Of a DNA stretch of 64,000 nucleotides, positions 23,132-34,392 are shown piece after piece. Location of the stretch: contig RQOL01000828.1 of the NCBI GenBank assembly GCA_013076295.1, forward strand, positions 2,604,001-2,668,000, given 5' to 3'. This DNA is from Sanderia malayensis. Lineage: Eukaryota; Cnidaria; Scyphozoa; Semaeostomeae; Pelagiidae. The stretch's first letter is position 1. Every line of letters starts with the position of its first letter. The position numbers and the translations under genes are program-made. The notes beneath the pieces are model-generated. The model did not search any database. It saw only the letters and a program-made list of their open reading frames with translations, and was not told the DNA's origin.

Positions 23132-25817
23132 TTAAGAACGTGGACGAAATTTGACAGACTTTCGCAGAGTTGAAACATCGTAGATGACTTGTCTGCTTTG
23201 TTGACTTGTGAAGGATTGTGAAATTTCTAGGCTTACATGAGTCATTAATGTTTTCAAATCGTGGAACTTGGCTTGCTCCGAGAATATCTTGCACAATTTC
23301 ATGATGTACCAGGAACCTTCATTCGGAACTCGATAGGAAACAAATTCTGTTGGAATTGAAAACAAAGAATTAAGAAAAGAACGGCTGAAATTGAATCATA
23401 CACTTTGATTTGCTAAGTTTTGAATCTGTAATTCAAAGGAATCTCAGTAAAATAAAACAGCTCCACTAGCGACCTGTTCATCACACTTATAACTGACTAC
23501 TTCAACTGCTACATATAGTACAATGTTCAGTCAACAATGCATCTACAATTCCTCCAGATTGTAAATTGCATATGATACATTGTACTATGAAGCACTCACA
23601 TTGAAATGTGAATTTGGTTTCCATCATAGCTCCACTTTTTTTAAAGTGAATCTTTATTTTTTGTTGGGCTCAGTATTCTTAAAGAAATTCATTTTGAACC
23701 TGAAATCAATGTTAAGTTAATCTTAACCGACCCTTGTCTAACATTCTGAGAAAGCTCTGATGAACAAAAATCTTAATGCTGGTGACACTTGAATCTGGTG
23801 ATATTCTTCTTAATTTTTAAAGAATTTGAGCATCAATATTTATATGAACTTCAGTCAATTCTGTCTAATTCGAACAGCCTGGGGAAGCGTGAAAATGTTC
23901 AAATTACAAAAAGTTCGAATTATAGTGGTTTGTTTTATAAGAGTTGGTTCTTTGGTGATCCTTGAAGGGACAGATGATTTTGTTTGAATTAGATAGAGTT
24001 CGAATTACACGAGTTCGAATTACACGAGTTCGAACTATGCAGATTTGATTGTATATTCTTATAAAAAAGTGTGCATATTAAGATACCAGTATATTACCAT
24101 ACCAGTGGAAATTTTTGACTAGGTGACAGTATGGTGCAAGTGGTAGTGATGTAATGTGTACTTGCCTGGAAGTGTGGAATATCCCACATACACATCTATT
24201 TCTTTCGGATGATTAAACATCTTGAAAGAATCAACAGGTGGACCATCAACAGAAGGTTTTTCCACATTTTCTCCACGACAGAATTGCCCGAAGAAAATCT
24301 TTGGCTTTCCTGTTAAAGTTTCACTACCTTTAAATGGATAAAAGATTTTGTTCACATCCAAAATTTCACCATCTGTGCCATAGATCCCCTTCTCGCAACC
24401 ATGACTCAAAAGAAATACAACCACACAGCTGTAGTCTGAATGATCTTCCTCTGCTAACTCAGTAATTATCTGTAAAATATTTTTCTTTTCAGGCTTTTCT
24501 GGATTACTATAAACTGGTATATCTCGATGAACACGTGTCATAAATCCGAAGTTTGAAAACGTTTCTTTTATGCGTTGGACATCTTTTTCTGTCCCTTCTC
24601 TATCATCCAAATCACTCCCCTTTTCAAACTTTTCATTGCTTATTACTAAGCAGATTCCAGTTGTATCAGTATCCATTGGATATTCAACAGGTGTTGGTAA
24701 TGCATATTGCATGGGATGAACAGATAAATTTTCACTTGGTGTGTCTGGATCTTCACCATTTTCAACATTTGTGGATGGTGATGAGGCTTTTTCAACATTT
24801 GTGGATGGTGATGAGGCTTTTTCAACATTTGTTGATGGTGATGAGGTCTTTTCAGATTTATTGACATGTTTGGGTATTGCCTCTTTCTCTTTCTTTGTCT
24901 CTTTGAGATTAAAAGGCTTCTTTGAGGAGTTCTCCTCAGTTAATGCTGATGAATTTGAACTCTTTGTGAAACTAGCAGGACCAAGAAGCGTCAAATTGTT
25001 TTTACTATCATGAGGTCTAGCCAATCGCTCAGTTTTCCGCACACCCTCTGAAGCTTTTGATGAAGAGCTTTCCTTTGAATTTTTAGCTGCACCTGCACCT
25101 AAAAATGTCAAGGAAATAATATTAAGCATTGTAGACCAGTTAGAAACCAAGGTGATATTTTCTATTGTATACTCTTGCAGATAATACTTTAAATACACTG
25201 TCTAAATTGTATATCCATCAAGGATTTATGGTCACAAAACAGTATACCTGTCTCCTCAGTAGGTTGTTGAATTTTCTGAGAAGAAGTCCTTGACTTTCTG
25301 AACTCCTCAACTCTTCTTGCCAAGGGTCTCTTCGAAATTTTTTCGAAAAGCTCAGCAAGATTCTTAAGGCCATCTTCATCATCAGAAATTATACACTCCT
25401 CTTGTAAAGCTAAGAAAAGGTGATTCGAGGTACGAATACCTTGAGTTACTCCGTCTAAAATAAAAACTTATATCATTACAAGATAAAACAATATTACATA
25501 ATAAATTGTTAAATGTTAAATCCAGCGTTTTGCTGACTCCTCTCTGGATCAGCACATTGTAGGAATCTTCTCCATAGAAGAAAGACAGCAACCAGAAAAA
25601 AAAATTGATGAATTGCTGACAAAAAACCTAAATAGGCCACGAATTACGTAAGACTTATTACAAATTGACAATTACCTGGCAGACTTGTGAGAAATATCAA
25701 ATCATCGATATTTGTTGTCGTTAATTGCCGACCGATTTCATGCAAAAAGGCTTTATAGTCGTCAAATGGTTGCTTCTTATTTGTAGAAACGCAAGAATTG
25801 TCTGGTATTGCCATCAT
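23132..25817 (-). CDS. Caspase-8-like protease with a single DED
   Basis: Exons in transcript order: 25817-25676, 25454-25248, 25098-24166, 23346-23132; 498 aa. Exons 1-2 encode one death-effector-like domain (FDDYKAFLHEIGRQLT, DDLIFLTSLPD, NHLFLALQEE). Exon 3 has a low-complexity Ser/Lys linker with a 10-residue repeat, then p20 (GICLVISNEKFEKGSDLDDREGT), catalytic His in FLLSHGCEKG and catalytic Cys in GQFCRGE. Exon 4 is p10 (EFVSYRVPNEGSWYIMKLCK to STLRKSVKFRP). The intron between p20 and p10 sits at the same place and phase as in the neighbouring caspase, but its donor must be GC (G/gcaagt): the alternative gt four bases downstream breaks the frame. It probably acts in extrinsic-type death signalling through DED adaptors. 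Confidence 0.88.
23852..24055 (-). mobile_element. MITE-like interspersed repeat, copy 2 (inverted)
   Basis: Reverse-complement relative of the block at 12441-12632, inside the p20-p10 intron of the DED caspase. Its minus strand begins TATACAATCAAATCTGCATA, then TTCGAACTCGTGTAATTCG, with a local duplication of the ACGAGTTCGAATTAC word. Confidence 0.7.
24755..24850 (-). repeat. 30-bp coding minisatellite in caspase linker
   Basis: Three tandem 30-bp units encode EKASSPSTNV-type decapeptides (first unit EKTSSPSTNV) in the linker before the caspase p20 domain. Near-identical at DNA level, so recently amplified. Confidence 0.85.
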
Positions 25818-26483
25818 GATAAGAAAAGTTGAGAGTTAAATAAACTTGATGCTCCCAAGTGTTATTACGAACGATGTGATTGATGATGCGATGGGGGAAT
25901 ATTTTTACAAAACTCAACTCTGGAAGTTTCGTTTCGATCCGGAAGCTAAGCAGCTTAGTACTTCATGTACTTTCCATTTCAGTTCGTGAAACCTGGGCCC
26001 TCCTTTTGTTAGTGGGGTTACGTTTTCAAACGCATGCAACATTTAATTCAACATTACTCACCAAAGTTGTTTTTGATTGCAATCAAAACTCACGCATCAT
26101 GAAATTGGAACTGCTTTTAAGGTGCTCACCCCCAGGGGCTTGTCACAATCGATATTATTCCCAGGGGGTTTATTCCCATGATCTTGGGGCCCAAGGGACC
26201 GAAGCCCAATGAGCCGGTGGCCCACCCAGTATCAATGATATAAAGCGCCGAGGCTTTTATAGCATTGCCCCGTGAAAAAGACCTGAAAAGTGCTGAAAAA
26301 GCCTTTGTCAGAATGCGCAGGCGGGGTAGTTATTGGTATTGCGCAGGAGGATTATCACCACAGGGATACAACATTCAACTTCTTGTTCCAAAAATGCTTC
26401 TATGGCAACATTTAGTAATGATCATTATGATGAAGGTAATTTGAAAAGATGATGAGCTGTGAAAAGGATTTCTTATTCCTTCG
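25818..26483. other. Divergent spacer, DED caspase to ciliary gene
   Basis: Upstream of both the minus-strand DED caspase and the plus-strand SHIPPO gene. It contains a GC-richer stretch with repeated CCCAGGGG/CCCAAGGG-like words at about 26125-26230, possibly a repeat fragment. No gene seen. Confidence 0.5.
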
Positions 26484-28903
26484 ATGTTATTGAAAATGCC
26501 CAACAAATCTGGAACACCCGGTAAGCAAGACCAAGCAATGCAAAGCAATGTTAAGGTAAACAATGTCATTCCAGTATTGCATCTGAAGAAACGGGAACAA
26601 AGACAAGTCGTTGATAACAGTAATGGCATTCAGAATAGAAGATTCCAAGGTCCACCTTACTTGAAGAAGAAAACACCACCCGGAGTAATGAGGATTGCTA
26701 CTGTTAGTGTCAGAAGAAGGTTGTTTCTTGTTTTTTATGCTGGTGATGATATTTAAGCTTTATTTTTATCAGTGGAAGAAAGTATTTTCAAATCTTGTTG
26801 GATCTCGTCTCCCCCTGCTCTGTGCTCTTTGCTCTTTTAGTCTGAAGCCTTCTTTGTGGGTATAAATGTGTTAAAGTACTAAATAAACATTGCTCCATTT
26901 ACTAGGAGCAATGAGTCAAGCAACGCAAAGCTCCACAAAGATGCTGATTTAGTTTTACCTGGTATGTAAACAAGCACAGGCTATTTTGTCAGGAGATCTA
27001 GGTAAAAGGGGGCGGGGTTAAACGGAAATGGGACCTCAATGATGTCATCTCGATGTTGAGGTATAATTTTGAACCATATGATGCAATCATTTCACTTTTA
27101 ATTTTTTTTTTTTGATTCCAAAAATGCTTAAGAACCACAGGTATGCGATGCATGCTTAAAAATAGCATGTGTGTAAATTTACTTGCATATGAGGTACCTA
27201 GCTAATTTATTGAGTTGTACACTTGTCATATTTTCATGTAGGTTTGAAGGACTGTATTCAGTCAAGACCGCCAATCAATCAAACTCTCTCTGGACCAACT
27301 GTATTCACTTATTCTCCTCCAAAAGATCGTCCAGAAATGACTACATTTCCTGCATATACATTCAGACCCAAAACACAAGCAAACAAAGGTACCTGTTTGA
27401 TCTTCTTTATAGTTATTGTACTTTCATACTTCTTTCATTCCATCACAAATCTTTGATGAGATTCCAGATACAGTCACACCAGTTGAGCAAATTTATTGCA
27501 CCATCTGGTCCAAATTTGTGTCTAGAAGTGGCCCAAAGTCTCAGGAAATTTTCATGAAAATATCTAGACATCAACATCTTTTGCTCTGCGTACCTTAAGT
27601 TCAGATGCAGTTGTGGGTGATAAGAGCACCCCCTTCCAAAAAAATCTTCCAAAATTTAAATTTTGATGCTTCAGCAAGTGTTCAATGAGTTCTCCTTTGG
27701 GTCTATTCATCTGAAGAACTCTCTTGAGCAAGTTCCAAGAAGTTTGTTTGGCTTGAAACAATGCTTTCAGAAAGCAATGCTTTCTCTTGTTTTAGTTGGT
27801 GGAGATAGAACATCTTGGGGAAAAGAGTGGTTTGCTCACAATTATGTTTGGTTAATGAAGGCTGACTTTGACCCAAGAGTAAGTGGTATTGATACTGCTC
27901 AAAGTTATTCCCTGTTGAAAATCTTCACTTTATGTTACTCGCTGTCATTGGGGAATATTGAAACAAAACCATGCAGTGGGGTTTTCTGCTTCTAGTTGCT
28001 ATTAAATTTGCAAATGCAAGCTTTTAAAGCTTTTACATGCTATCCAATATGAAATGCTTTAGTTCATAGATCACTAACATCTCAGATATCTGTGCTGCAA
28101 TACTGGAAATTTATTAAATACACCAGAAGTTCCTCACTAGTAGGATGAAACGTCTTATGAGTAATATTTTTTATTAATTTTGCTGTTGGGTTTATAAGCC
28201 GGCTTGTTGCCTTGCTTCCTTTAACAGATCAAATGGCCCTCCCCAGCCCAATACGACATTAAAAGTACAGTCGGAACTTCACAGCCAATATTTCCTCGCA
28301 CACCATCTCATGTGTTTGGACAAAAACAAGGATCTGTATTCGCAAGAAAAGGTAACTCAAAATATAGGTACATTTATCCCCAACTCTGAACAGAATGCCA
28401 TTTACTGTTGTTTGTAGCATCCAGATTTGTTAGTTTTTTACACCCTTCCTGATTTTGTAGTATTGGTTTCTTATAGCCATCTTCCCATAAAAGTAAGTGT
28501 TGTATTTTTCTTCTCAAGGGGTTGAGGATGAGCCAGCTCCAAACGCCTACGAACATCAACGAAGCAAAGCCCGAACCATGAAAAGCGAACTGTCATTTAC
28601 CATAGCACAAGGTCGTAAGAAGGGCACTGTGCTATGGGGTAAACGAGGTCAGTGCTTTCAATTTTCAACAAAAACAAATTGAGATATGCCGTCGCTTGAT
28701 GGCTTGATAGCTCATGGATATGACTGAGGAGTTTTGTAACTCATTCACTTTTGTCTCTTTGTTCTTACTTAGAGTCCGTGCCTGGTCCTGGTTCTTACGA
28801 AACAACTGAAAGTCAATTTAAAAGCCTGAAGCCCAGAAGTGCTGCTTTTTCTTTTGCTTCGACGCCTAGAAAATTCGACTTTGAAACAAGGTCTACATTT
28901 TAG
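26484..28903 (+). CDS. SHIPPO/STPGR-repeat ciliary microtubule-associated protein
   Basis: Exons: 26484-26719, 26906-26961, 27242-27388, 27796-27878, 28228-28351, 28519-28647, 28773-28903; phases agree, 301 aa. The second exon (56 nt) is needed to join the phase of exon 1 to exon 3. Spaced Pro-Gly/Pro-Ala turn motifs are typical of ODF3/CIMAP and STPG proteins: TFPAYTF, SPAQYDI, APNAYEH, PGPGSYETT, with S-x-A-F-S-F near the end. Such proteins bind inside or along doublet microtubules of cilia and sperm flagella. Which subfamily it belongs to is not clear. An in-frame ATG at 26496 is an alternative start. Its last two exons have a decayed tandem copy at 31759-32161. Confidence 0.75.
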
Positions 28904-29508
28904 ATATTCGTCATATTTATCTGTTCCTTCGCAGAAACTAATTTCATATTTATAATTAATCAATGTTGCTATTAATGTGTATATATTTTTTTATATAAGT
29001 TTACAGTTTATTTCATGCAACTTTTATGTGTGTACTGCCTGGCTGACTAGCATGAAATGAAGCCTGCTAGAGTTACAAGGTTTATTTCACGGAGATAACC
29101 ATGCCTAATTTTCCAATTCGAGCTTCTAACGGAAGGTTGTGTCAACACGCACCAAGTTTGTTTTTTCAGTATGCTTTTTATAAAATAATTATTGCTAGGA
29201 ATCAACCACTGATTCTATAAAGGATTATTAATTTTCATTTGAAATGTAGAGTGCTTGCATTATGGTAAGTAAGGCAGGGTCAAAACCATTCTTTTTTAAT
29301 CCATTTTTACCTATAATCGCTGTACATTATTTAATGTGATTTTCTTTTCATTTCAATCTATCTTAGCTATTTTAACAGTTGCTTTACACAAACGTATCGC
29401 GTTAGCCATAAAAAGGCTGCCTGCAACTCTATTCCACACCTCAAAATTTGAATTTTCTATTTCAAGCTTGGCTGCTCTTAGAAAACGAATCAAAAGAAAG
29501 AAATAATA
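28904..29508. other. Spacer inside the first duplication unit
   Basis: 3' flank of the ciliary gene and promoter region of the first double-ShKT gene. Nearly the same sequence recurs at 32162-32796, including the stretch from CTTTACACAAACGTATCGCG to the start codon, so it is part of the duplicated unit. Confidence 0.6.
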
Positions 29509-30766
29509 ATGGCTTTGCTGATGAAGTTGATGCTTATTGGCCTTGTTGCTTTCATGCTGTGTCCACAAGATCTTGTCGAGGGTAACTAAATGCAACAATC
29601 TGTGCTTTCTTTTCCGTTTACATGATTTCCATATAGCAGAGCTTACAGTTAATGTGACAAAAGCTTTAGCACAAATTTGTCTTCTTCTTTGCGTTTTTCT
29701 TTTTCTGTGTAATTGACGTTCTACGCAAATCGAGAGCTTTATGTGACTGCAGACACCACACTAATAAGAGTTAGTAGGTCTACATCAGTCATAGCCTGGG
29801 TTCAGAGTTAATGCACCAGGACTCCACCAGGACTGCACCATCGTATGTTATGATCAGCTCAAACAAACAACTTAGACATGTATGTGTTATGTGTATGTAT
29901 GCATATTCCTAAATATCGATTTTTAATTTTGTTTTCTTATTTTTTTCAGCATGTTCTGACAAGAACTCCAACTGCAATATTTTAAAAGCTTTCGGATATT
30001 GCACCAGCAGTAAAGGTGTGATGGCTATTTATTGTAGAAAGACTTGTGATCTGTGCAGTAAGTATAATCCTTTTTCTAATTGATGTGATGGTATAAGGGA
30101 AGATTATTTTTTCTAATTCAACCTCTCCATATAATCTTTTGTTATTATCCGATGGTTTAATTTCTGCTTATACTTACGTTTTCTCACTTTCATCACCTTC
30201 TCACTGTATCTAACAAAATTGTGCGTAATACCCAAACTAATCACTAACAATATTGTGCTTAATTCCCATTTTTCGAGTTTTGTAACATTATTCGATATAG
30301 ATAGTATCATATTTTCGCTTCCAGTAACCAGTTTCTAGTTAATCGATTCTTCCGCATACAGTAATACTCCTGCTAAGGACTTGAGATAAACTTGTTTTGT
30401 TTTCATTGCAGACGAGTGCCTTGATGCACTTCCACATTGTGCTGGCTGGAAGCTCTATTGCTTCAGCAACAGAATCAAACAGGTTTGCAAGAAGACCTGC
30501 GGTGAATGTGGTGGTGACGGTAATTCAAATATACACTTTTCCTTTTCTTTTTAATTCTTAATTGTTACTAATAAGTTCTTCGCAAATCATTGTCAATGGA
30601 ACAACTTGCTGGTTCAGACAATGAATTCCATTCTGGGATAGGGTACTTGATTCAGCCAAAGTTGTTATTAACTACCACACAATTCTTGATATTATTGTGT
30701 TTCATTCTGTATTTAGGCGTCCCGACATTGCCACCACTCCCACCACTCCCACCAATGGGACTTTAG
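29509..30766 (+). CDS. Secreted double-ShKT peptide, copy A
   Basis: Exons 29509-29581, 29950-30057, 30412-30519, 30717-30766, all joined in phase 1; 112 aa. Exon 1 is a signal peptide (LMKLMLIGLVAFMLCPQD). Exons 2 and 3 (108 nt each) each encode one ShKT domain with six Cys and the closing pattern C-x3-C-x2-C (YCRKTCDLC, VCKKTCGEC). Exon 4 adds a short Pro-rich tail (LPPLPPLPPM). ShKT modules occur in sea anemone potassium-channel toxins and in many non-toxic secreted proteins, so toxicity is not implied. The tail repeat is longer than in copy B. Confidence 0.85.
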
Positions 30767-31758
30767 ACACAACTGCTAAACATTTGGCCATGAAATTGTA
30801 TTGAGAAGACAAGTATAACATCAAATTTAAATGATTTCAGCAAAGAATTGTACACGTATAGCCATGTACTCATTAGATTTGAAATAACGTATTTTTTGGT
30901 GTTTTTATTGTCAATTTTCTTCTTTATGTTCGGAAATTTGCTAGTGTCGGCTTGTTGTCTTCGTGAGAGAACCACAAGGTCCATTTTTGGTGCATGTTTA
31001 ATTTTTCAGCCAGGAGAGCCACGTGCTAATCACGTGCATTCGGTCTCAATCAAACTCACTTTCTGTGTTTTGGGAGTGGGAGGCCTGTTTTGTCTTGCTT
31101 GAAAAAACTGAAGAATTGCTTTGGCACCAGTCGCAAGTCAGCATGATTTATTTATTGAAGCAGTTTAATGTGAGTAATGTTTTGGAGTTGTTTATTGCTG
31201 TAGAAGCATATAATAGATGCTTGGCCTATCTTGTCTTCGACGTTGAAAGCGTGAACCATTTTCTCTTACTTGAGCTCATTTCCTCCGGCTTTTTGATGCT
31301 ATGTGTAGTGGGAATATGGTCTGAAAAATTTTTCATGCGACAATAGGTATTATATGTGTTGATTTACGAAAACCTTAAATTTTTGACTAAGCCTCCTCCA
31401 ACTCCACCAACTCGATCGAATGTCCCATTCTACTGATAATTATTTCTATGGAGCCAGATAGTGGACAATAATGTGGCGCTCTGTGATTAGTGGAGTTGGA
31501 TCTGATTGACAAGCAAACTTCGTAGTGGCCCTCGAACCCGGGGATCTCCTTATAGTGCTTATAGCAAATATATTTTTTAAATTCAATACAAAATTGAATT
31601 GCGTTGAATTAAACTTGCTCGTCTTTTAAAAACTAAATCAGTTTCTTAAGTTTTTTACCTCGAATATTTGTTCCCACTATTTATGATTTTAAGTGCTGGT
31701 TTCTCATAGATGATTTCTTATTAAAATAAGTGCATAGATAATGTGTCTTTCTTCTCAA
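30767..31758. other. 3' part of duplication unit 1 and junction spacer
   Basis: 30767 to about 31390 matches about 34393-35085, downstream of copy B. From about 31390 to 31740 the sequence is unique. It includes a CTCGAACCCGGGGATCTCC segment at about 31528-31548 that looks like the reverse complement of a tRNA-type B box, so a SINE fragment is possible. No gene. Confidence 0.5.
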
Positions 31759-32161
31759 GGGGTTGAGGATGAGCCAGCTCCAAACGCCTACGATTACGAA
31801 CATCAACGAACGAAGCAAAGCCCGAACCATGAAAAGCGAGTCGTTTACCATAGCACAAAGTCGTAAGAAGGGCACTGTGCTATGGAGTAAACGTGGTCAG
31901 TGCTTTCAATTTTTGAAAAATGTTGAACTTTGTTATCACTGGATGGCTTGATAGATCACGGAGATGGCTGAGACGGAGATGGCTGACGAGTTTTGCAATT
32001 CACTCAACTGTGTCTCTTTGTTCTTAATTAGAGTCCGTGCCTGGTCCTGGTTCTTACGAAACAACTGAAGGCCAATTTAAAAGCCTAAAGCCCAGAAGTA
32101 CTGCTTTCTCTTTTGCTTCGACGCCTAGAAAATTCGACTTTGAAACAAGGTCTACATTTTA
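31759..32161 (+). pseudogene. Truncated duplicate of the last two ciliary SHIPPO exons
   Basis: 31759-31892 matches exon 6 of the upstream ciliary gene and about 32032-32161 matches exon 7, with the intron between them conserved. The exon 6 copy has an extra GATTAC, a 4-nt insertion near CAACGAACGAAGC and a 3-nt loss, so its frame is broken. The exon 7 copy is still open (PGPGSYETTEGQ). No upstream exons accompany it. It is a by-product of the tandem duplication and not expected to encode a protein. Confidence 0.85.
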
Positions 32162-32796
32162 AATATTCGTCATATTTATCTGCTTCTTAGCAGAAACTAA
32201 TTTCATATTTATAATTAATCAATGTTGCTGCTAATGTGTACATATTTTTTATATAAGTTTACAGTTTATTTCATGCGACTTTAATGTGGTGACTAGCTGT
32301 TATATAAAATGAAGCCTCCTAAAGTTACAAGAGTTATCTCACAGAGAATGCCACTTTTTTCGAATACCATTGCGTGTTTGGGGCTTCAGAACTAATGCCT
32401 CCACAATTCTAGCTTCTAAGGCTGTGTCAACACGCACCATGTTTGTTTTTTCAGTATCCTTTTTATAAAGTAAATATTGCTAAGAATCAACCACTGTTTC
32501 TATAAAACATTATGCATTTCCATTTAAAATGCAGAGTGTTTGCATAATGGTAAGTAAGGTATGGTAAAAACCACTCTCTTTTTAATCCATTGTCAGCCAT
32601 ACTCCCTGTACATTATGAAATGTGAGTATCTTTTCATTTAAGTTCATCTTGACTATTTTAACAGTTGCTTTACACAAACGTATCGCGTTAGCCATAAAAA
32701 GGCTGCCTGCAACTCTATTCCACACCTCAAAATTTGAATTTTCTATTTCAAGCTCGGCTGCTCTTAGAAAACGAATCAAAAGAGAAAGAAATAATA

Positions 32797-34392
32797 ATGG
32801 CTTTGGTGATGAAGTTGATGCTTATTGGCCTTGTTGCTTTCATGCTGTGTCCACAAGATCTTGTCAATGGTAACTAAATGCAACAATTTGTGCTTTCTTT
32901 TCCGTTTACATGATTTCCATATAGCAGAGCTTACAGTTAATGTGACAAAAGCTTTAGCACAAATCCGTCTTCTTTTTTGCGTTTTTTTATTGTTTGTGCT
33001 ATTGACCTACGCACAGAGAGCTTAGAAGGTCAATAGCAGATCTACATCAGTCATAGCCTGGGTTCATGTGTACGTGTATGTATATTCCTGAATATCGATT
33101 TTTATTCTCTTATTTTTTCAGCATGTACTGACAAGAGCAGCAGCTGCAATATTTTAAAATCTCTCGGATATTGCACCAGCAGTAAAGGTTGGATGGCTAT
33201 TTATTGTCAAAAGACTTGTGATCTCTGCAGTAAGTATACCGTATTTCCTCTATTAAGCGCCCACCCTCTATTAACCGCCCCCCTCCAATAAGCGCCCATC
33301 CTAAAATCAAAAAGTGTGAAATAAGCGCCCCCCTCTATTAACCGCCCAGGGCGGTTAATAGAGTTCTTACATTTTCACTATTTGGTTCAAATAATAGCGT
33401 AGAAACATGTGAATAGACATCAATTCCTTTCTGTTATCAATGGCAACATAAGCAAGTAGTTTACGACCAAAGTTAGTCATTATATCTTAAGGAAAATATC
33501 CATTTTTAATGTTTGTCAATTCAATGTCCATGTGTGCGGCTTTACCATGCTGTCGCTTCTTCATTTCTTCTAAAAAAATGCTAACATAGCATTTTTTGAT
33601 GCTAACGTATGTCAATGAATAGCAATCGGCACTTTGTTATTATTGATTATTGTTATATACTATTATTGTTAATATAAGAATATTGTTTTGTTTTTGAAGA
33701 TGCTCGATTTTAAAATTTTAGGACTATGAAATAACCGCCCCCCTCCAATAACCGCCCCCCTCTAATAAGCGCCCACCCAATTTTGCGAAATATTTAATAA
33801 GCGCCCGGGCGCTTAATAGAGGAAATACGGTAATCCTTTTTCTAAAAGATTGCATAAAAGAAGTTTGTTTTTTCTAATTCAACCTCTCCATATAATCTTT
33901 TCTTATTATCTGATGGTTTAATTTCTTCTTATAGTTACGTCTTCTCACTTTCATCGTCTTCTTACTTTATCATCTTTTCGCTTTCATTAACCTGTTTCTA
34001 GTTGATCGATTCTTCCGCAAAACAGTAATACTTCTCCTAAGTAGTTGAGAAAAACTTGTTTTGTTTTCATTACAGACGAATGCCTTGATGCATTGCCAGA
34101 ATGCGCTGGCTGGAAGCTCTATTGCTTCAGCGACAAACTCAAAAAGGTTTGCAGGAAGACCTGCGGTCAATGTGGCGGTGACGGTAATTCAAATACACAC
34201 TTTTCCTTTTCTTTTTAATTCTTAATTGTTACTAATAAGTTGTTCGCAAATCATTGTCAATGGAACAACTTCCTGGTTTAGACGATGAATTCGATTTTGG
34301 GAAGGGGTACTTGATTCAGCCAAAGTTGTTATTAACTAGCACTCAGTTCTTGATATTATTGTGTTTCAGCAGTGCCACCAATGGGACTTTAA
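32797..34392 (+). CDS. Secreted double-ShKT peptide, copy B
   Basis: Exons 32797-32869, 33122-33229, 34076-34183, 34370-34392, phases intact; 103 aa. Signal peptide almost identical to copy A. Two ShKT domains (closing YCQKTCDLC and VCRKTCGQC) with most changes at charged surface positions (N/S, H/E, N-R/D-K). The C-terminal tail is shortened to VPPMGL because the Pro-Leu repeat of copy A is missing. Intron 2 carries a MITE absent from copy A. Open frame with more amino-acid changes than intron changes would suggest, so selection on the mature peptide is possible. Confidence 0.85.
33239..33830. mobile_element. 592-bp non-autonomous DNA transposon (MITE), TA target
   Basis: Perfect terminal inverted repeats of at least 24 bp (starting CCGTATTTCCTCTATTAAGC) at both ends, flanked by TA (33237-33238 and 33831-33832). 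Subterminal tandem words AATAAGCGCCC and TTAACCGCCCCCC occur at both ends. The same position in copy A (30060) reads through AAGTATAATCC with a single TA, which is the empty site. No transposase ORF. TA duplication suggests mobilisation by a Tc1/mariner-type transposase. Confidence 0.92.

Noticed and set aside
24553..25013. Plus-strand open frames over the caspase linker
   Set aside because: Antisense to a conserved caspase exon and dominated by the 30-bp repeat.
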